A stretch of 64,000 nucleotides of DNA from Pseudomonas sp. KNUC1026 (GTDB lineage Bacteria > Pseudomonadota > Gammaproteobacteria > Pseudomonadales > Pseudomonadaceae). Location: contig NZ_CP087138.1 in NCBI RefSeq assembly GCF_021650705.1, positions 2,356,001 through 2,420,000 of the forward strand, written 5' to 3'. Positions within the stretch are counted from its first letter, which is position 1; each line of letters starts with the position of its first letter. A program made the translations under genes and the position numbers. This document shows positions 36,458 through 47,678 of this stretch, in pieces. The notes beneath the pieces were generated by a model that was given only the letters and a program-made list of their open reading frames with translations, made no database searches and was not told the origin of the DNA.

Positions 36458-39400
36458 CGTACTTCTCCCAGTCAGGCGCCGAGCAGGCCAGCGAACCCTG
36501 CAGGGGCACCGCCAGCCAGGCCGGCCGATTTTCGGCTTCATAGGCGATTTCGTAAGCGGCTTTTTCAAGGCTGAACAAGGTGCAAGCTGCCTGCGCGCCC
36601 TGGGCATCGGCCCAGGCGTGCGGCACAGCAGCAGTGGCCTTTTCATAAGCGCCCAGGAAAGCCTCCGTGGAGCGTTTGTAATAGTCTTTTGCAACGCGCT
36701 GCCGGGCATCCTCTGCCCCGCAGTGGCGTCCACTGACTGGGCGTTGCGTACGGCCATGGCAGCGGCGTAATGGAACGAACGCAGCACGCCGCTGACGTCC
36801 TTGTAGGGGCTGTATTTACCTCGGCGCTCTTCCAGCGGCCGGGCCGGCTCGCCTTCGAAGTCGATCAGGAACGCATCGCCCTTGACCACCAGGATCTGGC
36901 CCAGGTGCAGGTCGCCGTGCGCACGCATGATCAGGCCGCCCTGCGCTTGCTTGGCCAACGCGCGCACGCGCTCGAGCAGCGCGGTGCGCTGGGCGAGCAC
37001 GGTTGCAACGAGGGAGCGAGCGTCATCAGCGAGAGCGTCCTTGTTCTGGTCTATCAAGCTGTAGCGCACGTTCGACCTGCGCGCTCACGCTTTGGGTCCA
37101 TTGCTCGGCATCTTTTTTCGTACTGGCGCGCGCAGCAAAGGCTTCGTCGCCTGTAGGCCCGGCGAGGGCTACATGCATTTCACCCAAACGCTGGCCCAGC
37201 AACGTGGCAAAGGCCTCCAGCTCACCCAGCGCATCGTAATGCGCATCCTGGCCGGACTGTGCGTGCTCCAGGGCATCGCGCACCGCCCGTTCGAGGCTGT
37301 TCTGCGTCCACTGCCAGGCGTCGCCCTGATTGTCCAGATAGCCCTGGGCAATCATCAGCAGGTGCGGCGTGCCGTCTTTGCCCACCCGGCTCACCGAGCC
37401 GAGCAGTGGCGAGATATTGGCGTAACCGGCGGCGGTCAGGAAGGCACCCATCTCAAGCTCCGGATGGATGCCGCCGCTGACCTTGCGGATCATCTTCAGC
37501 ACCATCGCACCCCCGATGACCACCGAGCTGTTCGATTGCTCGGCGCTCAGGTAGCGCACCTCAGGCTCGTTGCCCAGGTTCAGGCGAGGCAGGTGCTCGG
37601 TCGCACTGAACTGTAGCTCGCCCTCATCGCACGTCAGCACCGTCCCTTGGGCCAGGCCCTGCACCACGGCGCGGATGAAGCTTTCGAGCACAAAGCCGTC
37701 GGTGATCAGCCCGACCTGGCGGCCCCGGCGCACACGCGCCAGTGCCAGTTGCTGCGGCAGCGCCTTGTTGATGTGCTCCTCCGGCAGCAGGCCGAAGGGG
37801 AACTGATAACGGCTTACCTGCTCGCCCTGCACCACTTCGATCTCGCTGAGCAGCGCCGGGTAAGGCAATGCGGAGAAGCGAGTGCCGTAAACGATGCGCA
37901 CCTGATCCACCGGCAGGTCTTTGCCGCCGAACCAGCGCCGCTTGGGCAGGTACTGGCGCAGCGCGGTATCTTCCAATGTCTGGCGGCTGGGGGCTTCGAG
38001 CAGTTCTTCGAGGCGCTTTTTCAGCACCAGTGTCGCAAATTCAGGCAGCGGCTCGGCCGCTTCGACGTGCCAGCTGGGCATCTGATCCTCCGGGGCGAGC
38101 AAAAACCAATAGAAGGCATAAGGGGGCAAGGTCAGCAGAAACGGCAACTGGCCAATGGGCGGGAATGCACTGCCGCCAAGCATCTCGACCGGCACACGGC
38201 CAGAGAAGGTGCTCAATTCGAGCTCTGCTGCCTGGGCGGCGCGCGACAGGTTGGCCACGCACAGGATGGTTTCGGTGCGGCCCTGCTCGTCGGTGTACTC
38301 GCGGGCATAGGCCAGAATTCGCCGGTTGCTCGGCGCCAGCATGCGCAGGGTGCCGCGGCCGAAGGCCTTTTGCTGCTTGCGCACAGCCAGCATGCGCCGG
38401 GTCCAGTTGAGCAGCGAATGCGGGTCGCGGTCCTGGCTCTCGACGTTGACCGAGGCATAGCCGTACAGGGAATCCTGAATCGGCGGCAGCACCAGCTGCG
38501 CCGGATCCGCGCGGGAGAAGCCACCATTGCGATCGATCGACCACTGCATCGGCGTGCGCACGCCGTCGCGGTCGCCGAGGAAGATGTTCTGTCCCATGCC
38601 GATCTCGTCGCCGTAGTACAGCGTCGGGGTGCCCGGCATCGACAGCAGCAGGCTGTTGAGCAGCTCGACCCGCCGCCGATCACGCTCCAGCAGCGGCGCC
38701 AGGCGCCGGCGGATGCCCAGGTTGATGCGTGCGCGGCGGTCGGCCGCATAATAATCCCAGAGGTAGTCGCGCTCGCGGTCGGTGACCATCTCCAGCGTTA
38801 GCTCATCGTGGTTGCGCAGGAAGATCGCCCACTGGCACTTGGCCGGGATGTCGGGGGTCTGGCGCAGAATGTCGGTGATCGGGAAGCGGTCTTCCTGGGC
38901 GATGGCCATGTACATGCGCGGCATCAGGGGAAGTGAAACGCCATGTGGCACTCGTCGCCCTCGCCTTCGCCGAAGTACTGCTGGGTATCTTCCGGCCATT
39001 GGTTGGCCTCGGCCAACAGCATGCGGTCGGGATAGTTGGCGTCGATCTCGGCACGGATCTGCTTGAGCACCGCGTGAGTTTCAGGGAGGTTTTCGTTGTT
39101 GGTGCCGTCGCGCTCGACCAAATAGGGGATGGCGTCCAGGCGCAGGCCGTCGACGCCCATGTCGAGCCAGAAGCGCATCACGTCGATGACCGCTTTCATC
39201 ACCTGCGGGTTGTCGAAATTCAGGTCTGGCTGGTGCGAATAGAAGCGGTGCCAGAAATACTGGCCAGCCACCGGGTCCCAGGTCCAGTTGGACTTTTCGG
39301 TATCGAGGAAGATGATCCGCGTGCCGTCGTACTTGTGGTCGTCATCGGACCAGACGTAGAAGTCCCGCGCCTTGCTGCCCTTCTTCGCCTGGCGTGCGCG

Positions 39401-39769
39401 CTGGAACCAGGGGTGCTGGTCGGAGGTGTGGTTGATGACCAGCTCGCAGATCACCCGCAGCCCGCGCTTGTGCGCCTCGGCGATCAAGCGCCGTGCATCG
39501 GCCAGGGTACCGTAATCGGGATGGACGGCCTTGTATTCGGCGATGTCATAGCCGTCGTCGCGACGTGGCGAGGGGAAAAACGGCAGCAGCCACAGGGTGT
39601 TCACGCCAAGCCCTGCAATGTAATCGAGCTTGGCGATCAACCCGGCGAAGTCGCCGATGCCGTCATTGTTGGCATCGAAAAACGACTTCACGTGCACCTG
39701 GTAGATGACCGCGTCCTTGTACCAGAGCGGGTCGTTCAGAAACGCAGTAGTGCGGGGCTTCTTTGCCAT
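36438..39769 (-). CDS. treS: Trehalose synthase fused to maltokinase, broken by three frameshifts
   Basis: The start [20 protein letters not shown] at 39769 opens the GH13 isomerase domain (trehalose to maltose) with [31 protein letters not shown] and [18 protein letters not shown]. The frame shifts at 38927-38930 (one G short of [15 protein letters not shown]), then near 37055 and near 36715. The C-terminal half is a maltokinase: [17 protein letters not shown] segments and [16 protein letters not shown], the phosphotransferase loop, plus [16 protein letters not shown]. Together they make maltose 1-phosphate for GlgE. Corrected length is about 1110 residues. It begins one base after the glgE stop. 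Confidence 0.93.
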
Positions 39770-39770
39770 C

Positions 39771-41806
39771 TCAATGACCTACCTCCGGGGCGGTGGTGAT
39801 GCGCCAGATGCCGAAAGGCAGCTGCGATGGATCGATGCGCATGAACTGGGTCTTGCCGTACCAGGTCCAGGTGTGGCCATTCATCAGGTCTTCACCATGG
39901 GTGGCGGCGTCGTCACCCAAACCCAGCTCCCACAGCGGCAGCTCGAAGTGCGCCTCCTGAGCGTTGTGCGGGTCGAGGCTCACAGCAATCAGAATGTAGT
40001 TGCTGCGGTCGGGAGTGCGTTTGGCGAAGTAGAGAATCTGATCGTTCCAGCAGGGCAATGCCGTAAAGCCCAAGTGGCTTTGCAGCGCGGGGTTCTGCCG
40101 GCGGATGCGGTTGAGCTGGGCGATTTCGGCCACGATGTTGCCGGGTTGTGTGAAGTCGCGCGGGCGGATCTCGTATTTCTCGGAGTCCAGGTACTCTTCC
40201 TTGCCGGGTACCGGTGCCGACTGGCACAGTTCGAAGCCCGAATACATGCCCCACAGGCCCGAACCCATGGTCGCCAGCGCTGCGCGCAGCAGAAAGCCCG
40301 CGCGCCCGGAGTCGTGCAGGAAGTACGGGTTGATGTCCGGCGTATTGACGAAGAAATTCGGCCGGTAGCAGTGCGCCAAGGGCGGCTGATTCAGCTCGGT
40401 GAAGTACTCGCTGAGCTCTGCCTTGGTGTTGCGCCAGGTGAAGTAGGTGTAGCTCTGGCTGTAACCCACCTTGCCCAGGCGCGCCATCATCGCAGGCTTG
40501 GTGAACGCCTCGGCGAGGAACATCACCTCGGGGTCCTGCGAGCGGATGTCGTCGATCAGCCATTGCCAGAACGGCAACGGCTTCATGTGCGGATTGTCCA
40601 CGCGGAAGATCTTCACGCCCTCCTGCACCCAACCCCAGACCACGTCGCGCAAAGCCAGCCACAGGCTGGGCACCGCGTCTGCCGCGTAGAAGTCGACGTT
40701 GACGATGTCCTGGTACTTCTTCGGCGGGTTTTCGGCATAGCGGATCGTGCCGTCCAGGCGCCACGAGAACCAGCCCGGGTGCTCCTTGAGCCAGAGGTGG
40801 TCCTGGGAGCACTGGATGGCGAAATCCAGGGCGATCTCCAGGCCATGCTCTGCGGCGGCCTTGACCAGATTGCGGAAGTCTTCGCGGCTGCCCAGTTGCG
40901 GGTGAATGGCCTCGTGGCCGCCGTCGGCGCTGCCGATGGCATCGGGGCTGCCGACGTCATCGGGGCCTGCGGTGAGAGAGTTGTTCGGGCCTTTGCGGTG
41001 GGCTCGGCCGATCGGGTGAATGGGCGGGAAATACAGCACATCGAAACCCATGTCACGGATCATCGGCAAACGCGCGTGCACGTCGTTGAAGGTGCCGTGG
41101 CGAGCCTTGTCGTCGGTGATCGAGCGTGGGAACAGCTCGTACCAGCTGGCGAATTCTGCCAGTGAGCGCTCGACTTCCAGCGGGTATTCCGGGCTTTTCG
41201 ACAGGAACGGGCGGTGGTCGGCCAGAGCCATCAGCGCGCGCGTGTCACTGCGCAGCAGCAGTGCCACCTTTTCATCTACACCCAGTGGCGCCAGTTGGTC
41301 GTGCAGGTCGCGCAACTGCTGGCGCAAGGTGCCGTCGCTGCGTTCCTGCGCGCCCTGAAGCATCAGGCGCCCTTCTTCGAGCTCCAGCTCAACCGGCACA
41401 CCGGCGCCGTACTTCTTCTCCAGCTCGTAGCGGTAGCTTGCGAATTCGTCTTCCAGGCCTCGACGCAGAACAGGTAACGGCCGATTTCATCCGGGGTGAA
41501 GCTGGCTTGCCAACTGTCATTGCCCAGGTCCTGCATCGAGACGCTGTGCCAGGCATCGGTGCCGGCTCGGCGCCAACGCAGGACGACAGCCAACTTGTCG
41601 TGGCCATCGGTGAACACCTTGGCATCGACGGTCTCTGTACGACCGGCCAGGCCTTTGACGCCGAAAGCGCCAGCCTCCAGCACAGGGCTGACCGACTCGA
41701 TGGCGATGCGCGGCAACAACAGCGCCTGGGACAGGCTCAATGGGCTGTCATGGCCATGGCTGTGAGCGGCTACCGGGCCTTGTTCGAAGGGCTGTTCTGC
41801 TGCCAT
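39771..41806 (-). CDS. glgE: Alpha-1,4-glucan:maltose-1-phosphate maltosyltransferase GlgE, one frameshift
   Basis: AGGAG nine bases before the ATG at 41806 ([19 protein letters not shown]) marks the start. After YLFCVEAWE the sequence switches frame at 41453-41454, where one G is missing (GGAAG for GGGAAG on the coding strand). It continues [24 protein letters not shown] to the stop at 39771. Corrected length is about 678 residues. GH13_3 motifs seen are [59 protein letters not shown] (nucleophile) and [15 protein letters not shown]. GlgE extends glucan with maltose 1-phosphate. It heads the minus-strand operon glgE-treS-glgB. Confidence 0.93.
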
Positions 41807-41960
41807 GAGCGGGGGCTCCTTGCGCCGGCGGGCGCGCTGTTTAAGGGTTACTGGAGTTCGAAGGCAGAGCGGCTGCGAAAGTTCAGCGGGATCGTTGCGC
41901 CATGAGTGTGGTCCATCGACAAGCAACTTGCCGCCACACTCGAACAAGGAGCACGCCCAC

Positions 41961-42115
41961 ATGACTCTTCCAGTCCCCGCCAAGACGCCTGATCCGAACA
42001 TCGACAAGCCCGCCTGCCGCCCGCGACCGATCCTGACCCCACGCCGGTGGAACCACCACCGCCCAGCCCGCCCGTAGGCGACCCACCCAGCCAGGAACCG
42101 CCCGTCGAGGCGTGA
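41961..42115 (+). CDS. Small proline-rich protein, about 51 aa, probably frameshifted
   Basis: AAGGAG nine bases before the ATG at 41961 is a strong site. The first residues are MTLPVPAKTPDPNIDKPA. In this frame a stop comes at 42077, but adding one base in the C-rich run near 42019-42028 continues into ATDPDPTPVEPPPPSPPVGD and ends EPPVEA at 42115. Short acidic Pro-rich proteins of this kind occur in Pseudomonas; the function is unknown and they may be disordered. It is divergent from glgE and precedes the hydrolase gene. Confidence 0.55.
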
Positions 42116-42247
42116 GTGAATCAGCTACGCTCAGGTGCATGGCAAAAATGCAGGCCACGCCTGCGTGAGTGCCCGTTGCCGGCGCAGTAATGCGCTGGCA
42201 GCATGCCCTCGCTGGCTGGCTGAACCGCACCTGGAGTAGCGCTCTCG

Positions 42248-43326
42248 ATGACCGTACAAGCACCATCCCCCGCACCGTCCTTGACCAACACGTGCTGGCG
42301 CATGTCAGCAATCACATTGGTTTCCTGACCCTGAACCGCCCCGCCGGCCTCAACGCCCTGACGCTCGACATGGTGCGCCAGCTCACCGCTGCACTGCAGG
42401 GCTGGGCGCACGACGACGGCGTGCATGCCGTGGTGCTGCGCGGCAGCGGCGACAAGGCCTTCTGTGCCGGCGGCGATGTGCGCGCGCTGTACGACAGCTA
42501 CCTGGGCCAGTTGGGCCTGCACGAGTCGTTCTTCAGCGAAGAGTACGCCCTCGACCTGCTGCTTCATCATTACCGCAAGCCGTTGCTGGCGATCATCGAC
42601 GGCTATTGCCTGGGCGGCGGCATGGGCCTGGCGCAGGCCTGCGAGCTGCGCGTGGTGACCGAGCACAGCCAACTTGGCATGCCCGAAACTGCCATCGGCT
42701 TTTTCCCTGATGTAGGCGGCAGCTACTTCCTCTCGCGCATCCCCGGCGAGCTGGGCACTTATCTGGGGCTGACCGGCCAGCGTGTGGGCGCCGCCGATGC
42801 GCTGTACTGCGGGCTGGCCGACTGGCACGTGCCGCGCGAGCGCCTGGCTGACCTGACCCAGGGGCTGGCCGACATCCAGTGGACCGACTCGCCCCTCAAG
42901 GACCTGCAGAACCTGCTGGCCCGCCTGGGAACCCAAGCGCTGCCCAATCCGCCCCTGGCCGAGCTGCGCCCGGCCATCGATCATTTCTTCGCCCAGCAGG
43001 ACATTGCGGCCATTCATCAGCAATTGCGCCAGGTCAACCTGGGCGCCAGCCGTGAATGGGCACTGGCCACTGCGGGCCTGCTGGAGCAGCGCTCGCCACT
43101 GGCGATGGCCGTGACCTTGCAGATGCTGCGCCGCGGCCGCCACGCAAGCCTTGAGGCCTGCTTCGCCCAGGAAACCCACGTTGGCCAGAAGTGGCTGGAA
43201 CATGGCGACTTTCTCGAAGGGGTGCGTGCGCAACTGGTCGACAAGGACAGGCAACCCCGCTGGCGCCATCCAAGCGTTGACGCGCTGGCGCCCGCCGATT
43301 GGGAAACATTCTTCGAAGGCCTGTGA
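42248..43326 (+). CDS. 3-hydroxyisobutyryl-CoA hydrolase (crotonase family), probable frameshift at the N-terminus
   Basis: About 355 residues. The crotonase segments [57 protein letters not shown] and [20 protein letters not shown] are the classic HIBYL-CoA hydrolase pattern. It hydrolyses 3-hydroxyisobutyryl-CoA in valine breakdown. The open frame begins at 42169, but the ATG at 42248 in the neighbouring frame gives [14 protein letters not shown], which looks more like a natural start. One base missing near 42290 (ACGTG for ACGGTG) would join it to [14 protein letters not shown] lies about twelve bases upstream. The acyl-CoA dehydrogenase gene follows 25 bases later. Confidence 0.85.
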
Positions 43327-43351
43327 ACAGGCCCGCCACAAGGAGCAGGTG

Positions 43352-44635
43352 ATGCACGATCTTGAACTGTCCGAAGAACAAGTGATGTTCCGCGACATGG
43401 CCCGCCAGTTCGCCCGGCAGGAAATCGCCCCCCGCGCCCGCGCCTGCGAGGCTGCAGGCTGGGTGGATGACGCGCTGGTCAAGCAGATGGGTGAGCTGGG
43501 TTTGCTGGGCATGGTGGTGCCCGAGCAATGGGGTGGCAGTTACCTGGACTACGTCGCCTACGCGTTGGCAGTGGAGGAAGTCTCCGCCGCCGACGGCGCT
43601 GTCGGCACCTTGATGAGCGTGCACAACTCGGTGGGCTGCGGGCCGATCCTGCAATTTGGCAACAGCGCCCAGCAGGACACCTGGCTGCCGCGCCTGGCCA
43701 GTGGCGAGGTGATTGGCTGCTTCTGCCTCACCGAGCCTCAGGCTGGCTCCGAAGCGCACAACCTGCGCACCCGTGCAGTATTGGATGGCGAGCATTGGGT
43801 ACTCGATGGCGCCAAGCAGTTCGTAACCAACGGCCAGCGTGCCGGCCTGGCGATCGTATTCGCGGTGACGGACCCGGCGCTGGGCAAAAAAGGGCTTTCA
43901 GCGTTTCTGGTGCCGACCGATACGCCCGGCTTTATGGTCGAGCGCTGCGAGCGCAAGATGGGCATCCGCGCCTCCGACACCTGCGCGATCAGCCTGCAAG
44001 GGTGCCGCATACCGGCTGCCAACCTGCTGGGCGAGCGTGGCAAGGGCCTGGCCATCGCCCTGGCCAACCTGGAAGGCGGCCGCATCGGCATTGCCGCCCA
44101 GGCAGTTGGCATTGCCCGCGCCGCGATGGACGCGGCGCGTACCTACGCCCTTGAACGCCAGCAGTTCGGCAAACCGATTGCCGAACATCAAAGCGTGGCC
44201 AATCACCTGGCCGACATGCACACCCGCCTCAACGCCGCACGCCTTATGACCCTACACGCTGCCCGCCTGCGCAGCGCCGGCCTGCCGTGCCTGAGCGAAG
44301 CCTCGCAGGCCAAGCTGTTCGCTTCCGAAGTTGCCGAATGGGTGTGCTCCAAGGCGCTGCAGGTGCATGGCGGGTATGGGTACCTGGAGGATTACCCGGT
44401 CGAGAAGTATTACCGCGATGCGCGCATTACCCAGATTTACGAAGGGTCCAGCGAGATTCAGCGGATGGTGATTGCGCGGGAGTTAGTGCGGGGGCAATGG
44501 CGGCAGGGTGCGGGTGAAGGTGGTGAAATCGTCGAGGTCGTGTTTGATGATTGCGACAGTAATGGGCAATTGGACCTTTTGGTACTCATGCACGGCGATG
44601 TTCCTGAACCCGCACATACGTTTCATGGAGTCTGA
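43352..44635 (+). CDS. Acyl-CoA dehydrogenase with extended C-terminus
   Basis: The ATG at 43352 begins [20 protein letters not shown], with AAGGAGCAGGTG before it. The acyl-CoA dehydrogenase signatures are present: [38 protein letters not shown] and [35 protein letters not shown]. It is an FAD enzyme oxidising short or branched acyl-CoA, and the neighbouring HIBYL-CoA hydrolase suggests isobutyryl-CoA in valine catabolism. Family members end soon after IARELVR, but this frame runs about 48 further residues into DNA that codes for HepT on the opposite strand. The natural 3' end was probably replaced when the toxin-antitoxin pair arrived. Confidence 0.9.
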   Translation: MHDLELSEEQVMFRDMARQFARQEIAPRARACEAAGWVDDALVKQMGELGLLGMVVPEQWGGSYLDYVAYALAVEEVSAADGAVGTLMSVHNSVGCGPILQFGNSAQQDTWLPRLASGEVIGCFCLTEPQAGSEAHNLRTRAVLDGEHWVLDGAKQFVTNGQRAGLAIVFAVTDPALGKKGLSAFLVPTDTPGFMVERCERKMGIRASDTCAISLQGCRIPAANLLGERGKGLAIALANLEGGRIGIAAQAVGIARAAMDAARTYALERQQFGKPIAEHQSVANHLADMHTRLNAARLMTLHAARLRSAGLPCLSEASQAKLFASEVAEWVCSKALQVHGGYGYLEDYPVEKYYRDARITQIYEGSSEIQRMVIARELVRGQWRQGAGEGGEIVEVVFDDCDSNGQLDLLVLMHGDVPEPAHTFHGV

Positions 44636-44899
44636 TAAAGGCTGATCGATCAGTTGGGCCTGTTCGAGAAAAGTGAATACGTCCTGATACCGCTGAGGGA
44701 TACCAAGTTTTCTCATACGAACGACGTGCTGGCCCATGTCCAATGACGCTTGGCACGCTCGCTGCAGGTTGAGAATGGCTGCATCCTGGCGAGTGAAGTC
44801 AGTGGCGAATGTATCGGGGTTCTTTGCGTATTCTTCTCGAGCGCGGGCGACGCAGCGTTCCACCGTCGCAGCTTTGTTGATCAGTACATCGTCATCCAT
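44483..44899 (-). CDS. hepT: HepT-like ribonuclease toxin
   Basis: A 138-residue all-helical protein starting [20 protein letters not shown]. The HEPN RNase motif RX4HXY is complete: Arg99, His104 and Tyr106 (RNIAVHEY). HepT toxins cleave RNA and are silenced when the partner MntA attaches AMP units to the tyrosine. The mntA-like gene lies directly upstream and overlaps by eight bases, the standard MntA-HepT order and coupling. The last 150 bases overlap the acyl-CoA dehydrogenase frame on the other strand. Confidence 0.93.
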   Translation of the reverse strand: MDDDVLINKAATVERCVARAREEYAKNPDTFATDFTRQDAAILNLQRACQASLDMGQHVVRMRKLGIPQRYQDVFTFLEQAQLIDQPLSDSMKRMCGFRNIAVHEYQKVQLPITVAIIKHDLDDFTTFTRTLPPLPPH

Positions 44900-45287
44900 A
44901 AACACTCCCATTTTCCCGGATATCTTTTAATTGCCTGGCTCGCAGGGCATCCAGTTCAAACTTTTGCTGAACCACCTTCGCTTCGAAATCTCCCGTGAGT
45001 GGCTGACGGGCCTTCAGGCGTTCGCCGTGCACCACAATTTGCCACTGCAGTACTGTGGAGGCTGACTTGAGGTCGATCAAATCAACATCACAGCGAGCAA
45101 CTTCTGCCACTATCTGGGCGATTTCCCACATTCGGACCGGATCAAGAGGAGGACCATCACAAAGCACAGCAAGATCCAGGTCGCTGTCGGGCCGATCTGT
45201 TCCATGAGCATGGCTACCGAACAGATAAAAAGCCTGCCAATTTGGCAAATGTCGTTCGAGAGTTCCAAGAATCAGCGGCAGGTCCAT
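44892..45287 (-). CDS. mntA: MntA-type nucleotidyltransferase antitoxin
   Basis: A 131-residue minimal nucleotidyltransferase. The active-site motif GSX10DXD is complete: Gly24-Ser25 then Asp36 and Asp38, within LFGSHAHGTDRPDSDLDLAVL. It is predicted to polyadenylylate the HepT tyrosine and so neutralise the toxin. It precedes hepT in a two-gene unit. The local DNA is less GC-rich than the flanking dehydrogenase genes, as expected for an acquired module. An IclR-type regulator gene ends 60 bases upstream on the same strand. Confidence 0.92.
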   Translation of the reverse strand: MDLPLILGTLERHLPNWQAFYLFGSHAHGTDRPDSDLDLAVLCDGPPLDPVRMWEIAQIVAEVARCDVDLIDLKSASTVLQWQIVVHGERLKARQPLTGDFEAKVVQQKFELDALRARQLKDIRENGSVYG

Positions 45288-45323
45288 GTCGAGGCCTTCT
45301 TAGGTGAGGCGGCTATCATAGGC

Positions 45324-45355
45324 GCAACTTGGCGACCGCAAAAGCGGTCAGTTGC
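45324..45355. terminator. Nested hairpin at the end of the IclR-type gene
   Basis: An inner GACCGC-AAAA-GCGGTC stem (45334-45349) lies inside an outer GCAACT / AGTTGC pair (45324-45329 and 45350-45355). It covers the stop of the regulator gene at 45348, so it may end that transcript before the toxin-antitoxin genes. Confidence 0.5.
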
Positions 45356-46094
45356 CTGTAATTCCACCCCCAATCTTGCGCACACACCCCTCCAACAACG
45401 CCCGCAACCGCACTCGCCCGCCGTCGATCCGCCCCGCAGGCCCGACGATGCTCAGCGCATACGTCCCCTGCGCGGTGTCCAGCCCCACCGACATGGCGCC
45501 GACGCCGGGCAGGTGCTCTTCCATGTCGCACGAGAAATTTTCCGAACGAATGCCCGCCAGCTCCGGCAGCAGTTGCTCCAGCGTGCGGGTGTTGGCGGTC
45601 AGGCGCTGCATCTTGCCTTCCAGTAGCGTGGTCACCGCTGCATCGCTCATGCGCGAGAGCAGCACCTTGCCCGCCGAGGTGGCGTAGATCGACAGGTAGC
45701 TGCCATCGCCCGGTGCCACGCGCAGCGTCTGGCGCGACACCACCGATTGCAGGATGAGGATTTCCAGGCCTGCTGCTTGCACCAGCACCACGGTTTCACC
45801 GCTGTCCTGGGCCAGCGCCTCCAGATGTGGGCGGGTGAGGCTGAGGATATCGACGTGGCTGTGGCTGGCCAGCCGCATCAACGCCGGCCCCAGCCGCACG
45901 CCAGCGGCGCCCTGCACGTCCAGCAGTTGCTCGAGCGCAAGGGCATCGACCAGCCGTTGCACGGTCGAGCGCGGCAGGTCGATGCGCTTGGCGATCGCCC
46001 CCAGGCTCAGGCCATCAGGTTCATCCTGCAGGCTGCGCAGAATCGCGGCAGCGCGGGAAATGACCTGAATGCCGCCCTTTTCTTGTTCTGTCAT
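45348..46094 (-). CDS. IclR-family transcriptional regulator
   Basis: A 248-residue protein from the ATG at 46094 (MTEQEKGGIQVISRAAAILR), with AGGTGAG nine bases upstream; the frame could extend to 46127. Residues about 10-70 form the winged helix-turn-helix (LSLGAIAKRIDLPRSTVQRLVDAL). The rest is the IclR effector-binding GAF-like domain (YLSIYATSAGKVLLS...GVGAMSVGLDTAQGTYALSIVGP). It is divergent from the MFS-HlyD-outer-membrane export genes across about 70 bases and is probably their regulator. Its ligand is unknown. Confidence 0.9.
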   Translation of the reverse strand: MTEQEKGGIQVISRAAAILRSLQDEPDGLSLGAIAKRIDLPRSTVQRLVDALALEQLLDVQGAAGVRLGPALMRLASHSHVDILSLTRPHLEALAQDSGETVVLVQAAGLEILILQSVVSRQTLRVAPGDGSYLSIYATSAGKVLLSRMSDAAVTTLLEGKMQRLTANTRTLEQLLPELAGIRSENFSCDMEEHLPGVGAMSVGLDTAQGTYALSIVGPAGRIDGGRVRLRALLEGCVRKIGGGITGN

Positions 46095-46164
46095 GGACTT
46101 GCTCACCTGTATCATCTGGCAATACACTGTACCGAATAGTAGTTTTTGTTGCTAAGCATTTCAA

Positions 46165-47678
46165 ATGAAACCAACCCCTCCCCCCGCCCCTGCTCCATTC
46201 ACCCCGCGCTTGATGCTGGGCCTGGTGGGCGTGCTGATTGCCGCACTGGCTTCTGGCATCAACGACCGTGTGACCGACATCGCGCTGGCCGACCTGCTGG
46301 GCAATTTCGGCCTGGGGCGTGACGAAGGCAGCTGGATCAGCTCTGCCTACGCGGCCGCCGAGGTCTCGGCGATGCTCATCGCGCCGTGGCTGGCGGTGAC
46401 CTTTTCGCTGCGCCGCTTCGCCCTGGTGGCCACTTTCGCGTTCGCGCTGTTCGGCGTGCTCAGCCCGCTGGCGCCGAACTATGCCAGCCTCTTGCTGCTG
46501 CGGGTACTCCAGGGCCTGGCCGGTGGTTTTTTGCCGCCGCTGCTGATGACCGTAGCGCTGCGCTTTCTGCCCTGGCATTACAAGCTCTATGGGCTCTCCG
46601 CCTACGCCATGACAGCCACCTTCGGCCCGAACCTGGCGCTGCCGCTGGCAGCGGTGTGGAGCGAGGGTGGCGATTGGCGGCTGCTGTTCTGGCAGGTGGT
46701 GCCGGCCTGCGGGCTGGGCGGCGCATTGATCGCCTACGGCTTGCCGCAGGACCCATTGCGCCTGGAGCGCTTCGCCCAGCTGGACTGGCGCGGCGCCTTG
46801 CTGGGTGTCGGAGGGCTGGCATTGCTGGTGGTGGGCCTGACCCAAGGTGAACGGCTGGACTGGCTGGCCTCACCGCTGGTGGTGCTGTGCCTGCTCGGTG
46901 CTGCGGTGTGCCTGCCGCTGTTCCTGCTCAACGAATGGTTTCACCCGCTGCCGCTTTTCGCGTGCAGCTGCTGGCGCGGCGCAACTTCAGCTACGGCATC
47001 CTGCAATTGATGCTGTTCGTATTCATCGCCCTGGCCGGCAGCGCCCTGCCGGCAGCGTACCTGGGCCATGTGCAGGGCTATCGCCCGATCCAGACCATGC
47101 CGCTGGCGCTGACCATGGCCCTGCCGCAGCTGTTGATCGCGCCGCTGGTGGCCTGGGTGGTCAACCGCAACAGCGTGGATGCGCGCTACGTGATCGCGCT
47201 CGGCCTGGGGCTGATCGCCATCGCCTGCCTGGGCAACGCGCAGCTCACCAGTGGCTGGGTGCGCGACGACTTCTACCTGTGGCAGGTATTGCAGATGGTG
47301 GGCCAGCCGATGGTGGTGGTGCCGCTGCTGATGGCTGCCACCGGCGTGATTGCGCCGCAGGAAGGGCCATTCGCCTCGGCGATGGTCAACAGCCTGCGCG
47401 GCCTGGGTGCCACCCTGGCGGGTGTGGCGCTGGAAAACTTCACCACCTGGCGCGAGCACCTGCACAGCAACCACCTGCTCGACCAAGCGATGAACAGCCG
47501 CGTCGCGCTGCCCGCCGAGGCCAGCCTGAACCTTGCGGCCCGCGTGCGCGAGCAGGCGTTCGTGCTCACCTACGCCGACGCCTACCTGGCGTTGCTGGCG
47601 GTCATCGGCCTGGCCCTGCTGGTGCTGCTGACCGTGCCCACACGCCCCTATCCACCGCAACCCCCGGTGCCCTCATGA
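46165..47678 (+). CDS. MFS exporter (DHA2/EmrB-like), one frameshift
   Basis: About 504 residues with roughly 14 hydrophobic helices. The DHA2-type start has NDRVTDIALADLLGNFGLG and GSWISSAYAAAEVSAMLIAP. The frame switches at about 46959 after HPLPLF, where one C is missing. The second half (RVQLLARRNFSYGILQLMLF, QGYRPIQTMPLALTM, GPFASAMVNSLRGLGATLAG) runs to the stop at 47678. The next gene is an HlyD-type adaptor whose ATG overlaps this stop, and an outer membrane factor follows. The three should make a tripartite pump; the substrate is unknown, possibly an aromatic or other toxic compound given the IclR regulator. Confidence 0.88.

Noticed and set aside
42121..43512. A 463-codon minus-strand frame opposite the hydrolase gene
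   Set aside because: The plus strand carries clear crotonase motifs; the opposite frame has no recognisable domain.
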